Under the pieces are notes generated by a model. The model was not told the DNA's origin. It did no database searches and was given only the letters and a program-made list of their open reading frames with translations. The position numbers and the translations under genes are program-made. This document shows, piece after piece, positions 60,235 through 64,000 of a DNA stretch of 64,000 nucleotides. The DNA comes from Polychytrium aggregatum (lineage: Eukaryota > Chytridiomycota > Chytridiomycetes > Polychytriales): the NCBI RefSeq assembly GCF_025602895.1, contig NW_026516226.1:372001-436000 (forward strand). The letters run 5' to 3'. Positions within the stretch are counted from its first letter, which is position 1. Every line of letters begins with the position of its first letter.

Positions 60235-61163
60235 CTGCAACCAGGGAGCGGGGTGAGTTGCGCATCGTGGACATGCACGGGCTCTGGGCCATCGAAGGAG
60301 ACGGACCTGCTGGGTCGGCTTGGCACGTTGGGATGCTGGGACGGTGGGATATTGGGATGTGTCTGATGCCGGGGAGACCAGACCCGGGCCTTGTGGATTG
60401 TCTCCCTTGCTGCTGACTTGGCCCTTGTATCCAATCTGGCTCGATCCAGTGGCGGATCGAATCATCAGCCCGAGCTGTGATTGGCGGAATGCCACCAATC
60501 AGCGACGCTCACCATTCCTTGGCTGTGGATGCTGTCGATGCGCAATCCGTATCGCACCACGCCCAGGATCCGCAAGGTCCACCACGCTGCCGTCCATCGT
60601 CAGTATGGATCGCATGGATGATCTCGTCGATCCTGCCTATTCGGAAAGTGCTGCGTGTTGATCGCATTCTGTCGTCGGCTTGGCGCTCTCAGTTACGATG
60701 CCAAATGAGCATTGTCTGTCCCACTGGGTTCCCTGGCGGCTGTTTCTTGGTGCGCCTGCATCACTTTTATAACTTTCGCCGACTGCACCGCATTCACCAC
60801 TCGCATCGCTTGCACCACCTGCATCACACCACTCCTCGGATGACTTCGGCCACCCCCATCCCGCCGTTTCCCGCCAAATGCCGGCTCGCACTTGTCTCAA
60901 CCCCGGGCTCATTTGGCGGCTCCCAGCCTGGCCGCCGATTCCTCGCGCAGGACTGTACAATCCATCGGAATGGGATTCACCATTCGTGTTGAAGCACGCC
61001 TCGATCGCAAATTCAGCCTGTGAACTTCGACGCATCATCCGACCATACTGTGTCTCATTCGACCTGTGCGATTGCATCCATAGCCTCGCACACCACCCAC
61101 ACACCATTCGCATACTATTCACACATCAGCTGACGACATCGCATTCGTCTTAGAAGCAGCACC
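60235..61163. promoter_or_regulatory. Divergent promoter region of TIR-NACHT and mannosyltransferase genes
   Basis: This 929-bp region lies between divergent starts. A CATCCCAA(T/C)ATCCCA-type repeat lies near 60330-60360, read on the minus strand. A CACCACTCGCATCGCTTGCACCACC cluster lies near 60795-60830. The minus frame stays open upstream of 60234 but has no family sequence. Confidence 0.5.
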
Positions 61164-63221
61164 ATGAAGCTGCCCATGCTCTCGTTCAGGCTAGTGCGTC
61201 CCCTGATCGTCTTCTTCAAGAGATGCACGTTGCTGGTCTTGATCTCCATTGTGCTGTGCTTGGTGCACATTGGGCTTCAGAGGTATCGTCGTTTCCCACG
61301 TGTCGGTCACAAAGTCATCAGGAATATGCGCATTGCTTGATCATATCGAAATTCCGGGCTGTTGGGTTGCTGGACCTTGACGAGCGATTCGCCATGCGAC
61401 GAGCTGGATCACCAAGCGCTGATCCGCCGCCAATTCATCGACAGGATCTCTGCGATCGACCTGGAGGAGAGTCTCCAAGTCACTGCCATGGCAGGCCCTC
61501 CTCCACTCCATGACCCGCATCCAGATCGGCCACTACTGACTTATCCATCCACCGCATTGGCCCCCAAGCCAGTCTCTGTGGACGGCCCCGGGCCAGCACT
61601 CTCCAAGCTCGATGTGCTCATGGCCGAGTTCCGAGAAAGCAACACTTCGCTGGCGAGAAACGACTTGCGTGGACTTGCACAGCGATGTCGGCTCTTCCGA
61701 GACCTCTTTTCGACTGTCTACGATGCACGCGGACGCAGACATGCCGATGCTTCAGTGCGGGCCGATGGAGATGCCAGGCTGCATGATGTCGAAGCCGCCC
61801 TGGGATCGCTGGAACGCACCCTGTTCCCGTTCTTTCGCCACGACCGTCGCATCAACTCGGTTCCAAAGCTGCTGCAGAGCTTCAGGGACCAGCGCGGCAT
61901 TGTGATCTCGGTGGGAAACACACACTATCGGTTTGCCCTCCACCTCGTCACGACGCTTCGCGAAGTACTCGGCTGCAGTCTCCCGATCGAGATGTACTAT
62001 TACGGCAGCGGCGATCTGGATGCCGACAAGATCCAGACGCTCCGCAGCATCGGCGGGGCCGGTGGGATCAGTGTCATCGATATCTCGTCAAGGCTTGGGC
62101 CCGTGGAGGTGAGCGGGTGGTTCATGAAGCCTTTCATGATCCTGCTCTCAACCTTCCGTGAGGTCATCTTCATGGACGCCGATGCGCTGTTCCTGCAGGA
62201 ACCAAGCGTACTGTTTCAGCACAAGGGCTATCTCCAGACCGGAGCGCTGTTCTTTCGGGACCGCAGCATGCAGTTTGACGCCGAAACGGGGCGATATAGC
62301 AGCTACGTCCGCAACATCATCGGGGAGCCCTCCGAATACGCCATGAAAGGCCGCATCTTCCGGCACCTGAGCATCTACGAGATGGACTCTGGCGTGGTGG
62401 TGCTTGACAAGGCCCGCACGGCCCACGAGCTGCTGCTGATTTGCTTGATGAACACGGACTACTTCAACTCGGACTTTATCACAGTGTTCCACGGTACGTA
62501 GTCTGTGCTGTGTGCTGTGTGCTGTGTGCTGTGTGCTGTGTGCTGTGTGCTGTGTGCTGTGTGCTGTGTGCTGTGTGCTGTGTGCTGTGTGCTGTGTGCT
62601 GTGTGCTGTGTGCTGTGTGATGGGACTCGACGAGATGATCGATCAATTGATCGGGTGGATATCAGTTGGCTCGGTGAGGAGGATCGAGTTGGTGGTCGAC
62701 ATTCACCATGGGATTCCGATTGCGATTGCTCACGATCGTTCACACATCGTCACACTCCGCATCATTATTCCCACTCGCTGCTACACCAACCAACCAACCA
62801 ACCAACCAACCAACCAGGCGACAAGGAGACGTTCTGGGTTGCCTTCGAGGCCATGGGATCGCCGTATTACTTCAACCCGCCGGGCGGGGGAGCACTTGGG
62901 TATCTCGAAGAAGGTACAGGTCGCATCTGCGGCAGCCTCTATCATCCCGACGAGCACATGGACCCATTGTGGATCAACAGCGGAATCATTCCGGACAAGA
63001 AAACTGGAGAGAGTATCCCAATCAATCTCACGCACTGGGCCACCGATACGACCTGGCTGCCGCTCAGCTGGGGATATGGGGCTCTTACGTCGTGCCTATG
63101 TATCAAGTCGGCACAGCCCGAGATTGAGACTGGGAAACTGGAGGGGCGGTATCTGGAAAGGGCTCGAGGTCTGACATCAGTTTGGCTGAGATTGAACGAG
63201 AACAAAACCTCGGCCCCCTAA
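61164..63221 (+). CDS. Alpha-1,3-mannosyltransferase (Mnn1/Mnt, GT71-type), type II membrane protein
   Basis: Three exons: 61164-61282, 61385-62493, 62818-63221, giving 543 aa with closed phases. Exon 1 encodes a short basic N-terminus and a signal-anchor (TLLVLISIVLCLVHIGL), placing the enzyme in the Golgi. The lumenal domain has RGIVISVGNTHYRFALHL, LPIEMYYYGSGDL, the DxD-containing FMDADALFLQEP that binds Mn and GDP-mannose, ALFFRDR, EMDSGVVVLDK and, after the last intron, HGDKETFWVAFEAMG. These are the ordered motifs of the fungal Mnn1 family. It adds mannose to N- or O-glycans. The exon 2 acceptor (GACGAG) is chosen because it is the only one keeping the frame. Confidence 0.9.
62502..62618. 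repeat. 7-bp satellite (TGCTGTG)n in the mannosyltransferase intron
   Basis: About sixteen perfect tandem copies start 8 nt after the donor of intron 2 (62494-62817). The frame giving Cys/Val repeats through it is an artefact. Confidence 0.96.
62788..62816. repeat. (CCAA)n run at the last mannosyltransferase acceptor
   Basis: Seven CCAA units run directly into the CAG acceptor at 62815-62817 of the mannosyltransferase gene's last exon. Confidence 0.85.
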
Positions 63222-63929
63222 GGTAATACAATTGTGTCCTGAAGCTCTCGTCCAAGGCGCGAGTACAATTCCATTCAACAAAACGATGGCAGAAGATTAG
63301 TGATCAATAAACAACCTCCTACTGATAAACACTTTTGATGTCACTAAATATCATCCAATTCCTGCTTGTTGGAGTGAAACGAGGCGATATCCATGCACGT
63401 TCCTTCACATGCTCACCATCGTCGCGGGTACTGGTATTGCGATGTGGGAGTGGTGCTCGCATTCGACCTTTCAATGGATTTCTTGCCCGATTTTCACGGT
63501 GTCTGTTCATGGTGGCGGTGATGAGTGTACTTTCAAGACCTAGGATGCAAAGCATAATTAACGCTCAAAACGGTGATATGGCTGGTCATGGTGATGGCTG
63601 TTTATACCCAGAACAAAGCACCATCCACCCTCATGTACAGGGTATCCCTGTGGGCCATACTTTTGTGGCGATGCTGGGGCTTTTGAAGGTGCTTTGGCAC
63701 ACTCATCGGCATCGGCGTAGACTCGCCAATCAGGTATGATTGGAGCGGTAGTCTTGTCCTCTCCCCGTCCTGATCTTGGGAAGGGCACAAATGTGCAGCG
63801 TCGTTTCCCTGTCCCTTCTGATACTCAAGTCTGTCTACTCCCGTCAATCGATCAACAGAAAGAGCTGAGCTGCTCGCTATTGCTCTATAGAAGAGAATCG
63901 TTTTGCTTGGTGAATCTTGCAAGACTTGA
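63222..63929. other. Spacer after the mannosyltransferase gene
   Basis: No gene is supported. It is more AT-rich than the rest of the window, especially about 63220-63400. The longer open frames on either strand have no family sequence. Confidence 0.5.
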
Positions 63930-64000
63930 ATGATCCAACATCCCTCCTCTGCCGTGCCCGTCGGCACGCCGAGCAAATCCAAGCATGTCCGCGTCATCAT
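63930..64000 (+). CDS. Possible 5' end of a plus-strand gene running out of the window
   Basis: A frame opens with ATG at 63930 and is still open at the window end (23 codons, MIQHPSSAVPVGTPSKSKHV and on). GC content and codon use switch back to the coding pattern here after an AT-rich spacer. The Ser/Pro/Lys start is too short to place in a family. A minus-strand frame over the same bases is also open, so this is weak. Confidence 0.3.
   Translation, partial: MIQHPSSAVPVGTPSKSKHVRVI

Noticed and set aside
62505-62640. Cys/Val-rich repeat protein
   Set aside because: It is a reading through the 7-bp satellite in the mannosyltransferase intron. The real coding part starts at 62818.
63602-64000. 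132-codon minus-strand frame at the window end
   Set aside because: It spans an AT-rich spacer, has no domain-like sequence, and its codon use differs from the confirmed genes.

Overview
This is a eukaryotic nuclear window, most likely from a zoosporic (chytrid-like) fungus. Every protein gene but one is broken by spliceosomal introns, mostly 80-400 nt with GTAAGT/GTGAGT-type donors and CAG/TAG acceptors. Fungal families (Met1-type uroporphyrinogen methyltransferase, Fsf1 sideroflexin, an Mnn1/Mnt-type mannosyltransferase) sit beside families typical of flagellated eukaryotes (katanin p80, a UBE2U-like E2, SMYD4, a Gdown1/POLR2M homologue). I rebuilt exon structures by hand. In almost every gene the exon phases close exactly; the exceptions are stated in the entries.

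Layout. 1-404 (-): start of an unrecognised membrane protein cut by the window edge. 885-957 (+): tRNA-Ala(AGC). 1429-2853 (+): MET1-like siroheme enzyme. 3344-5489 (+): sideroflexin. 6242-7738 (+): Gdown1/POLR2M homologue. 8283-11375 (-): CTP synthase. 11971-15521 (+): SMYD4-like TPR-MYND-SET methyltransferase. 15780-17409 (-): glyoxylate/hydroxypyruvate reductase. 17889-23540 (-): Fun30/SMARCAD1 remodeller with an apparent 2-nt frame break. 24103-28279 (+): SMARCAL1-type annealing helicase with a GRF zinc finger. 28465-32435 (+): katanin p80. 32709-34069 (-): SYF2. 34430-44794 (+): TAF2 continuing without interruption into six tandem bromodomains. 45050-47424 (-): UBE2U-like E2. 47991-49257 (+): UBE2E-like E2. 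49749-51817 (+): RS/KS-rich nuclear protein. 52429-54275 (-): Sho1-like membrane SH3 protein with a mucin-like loop. 55380-60234 (-): SAM-TIR-NACHT-WD40 receptor. 61164-63221 (+): alpha-mannosyltransferase. About 63930 (+): possible start of another gene.

Most genes are ordinary housekeeping genes. Three architectures stand out: the SAM-TIR-NACHT-WD40 protein, which joins SARM1-like SAM and TIR modules to a STAND ATPase and a highly repetitive beta-propeller and is the best candidate for an undescribed immune or cell-death system; TAF2 fused to a six-bromodomain array; and a fungal protein matching both ends of the metazoan Pol II regulator Gdown1. Several neighbours are divergent pairs of related function: two SNF2 DNA-repair/chromatin ATPases at 23.5-24.1 kb and two ubiquitin-conjugating enzymes at 47.4-48.0 kb. 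Micro- and minisatellites are confined to introns and spacers. I saw no transposon, no rRNA and no CRISPR-like array.
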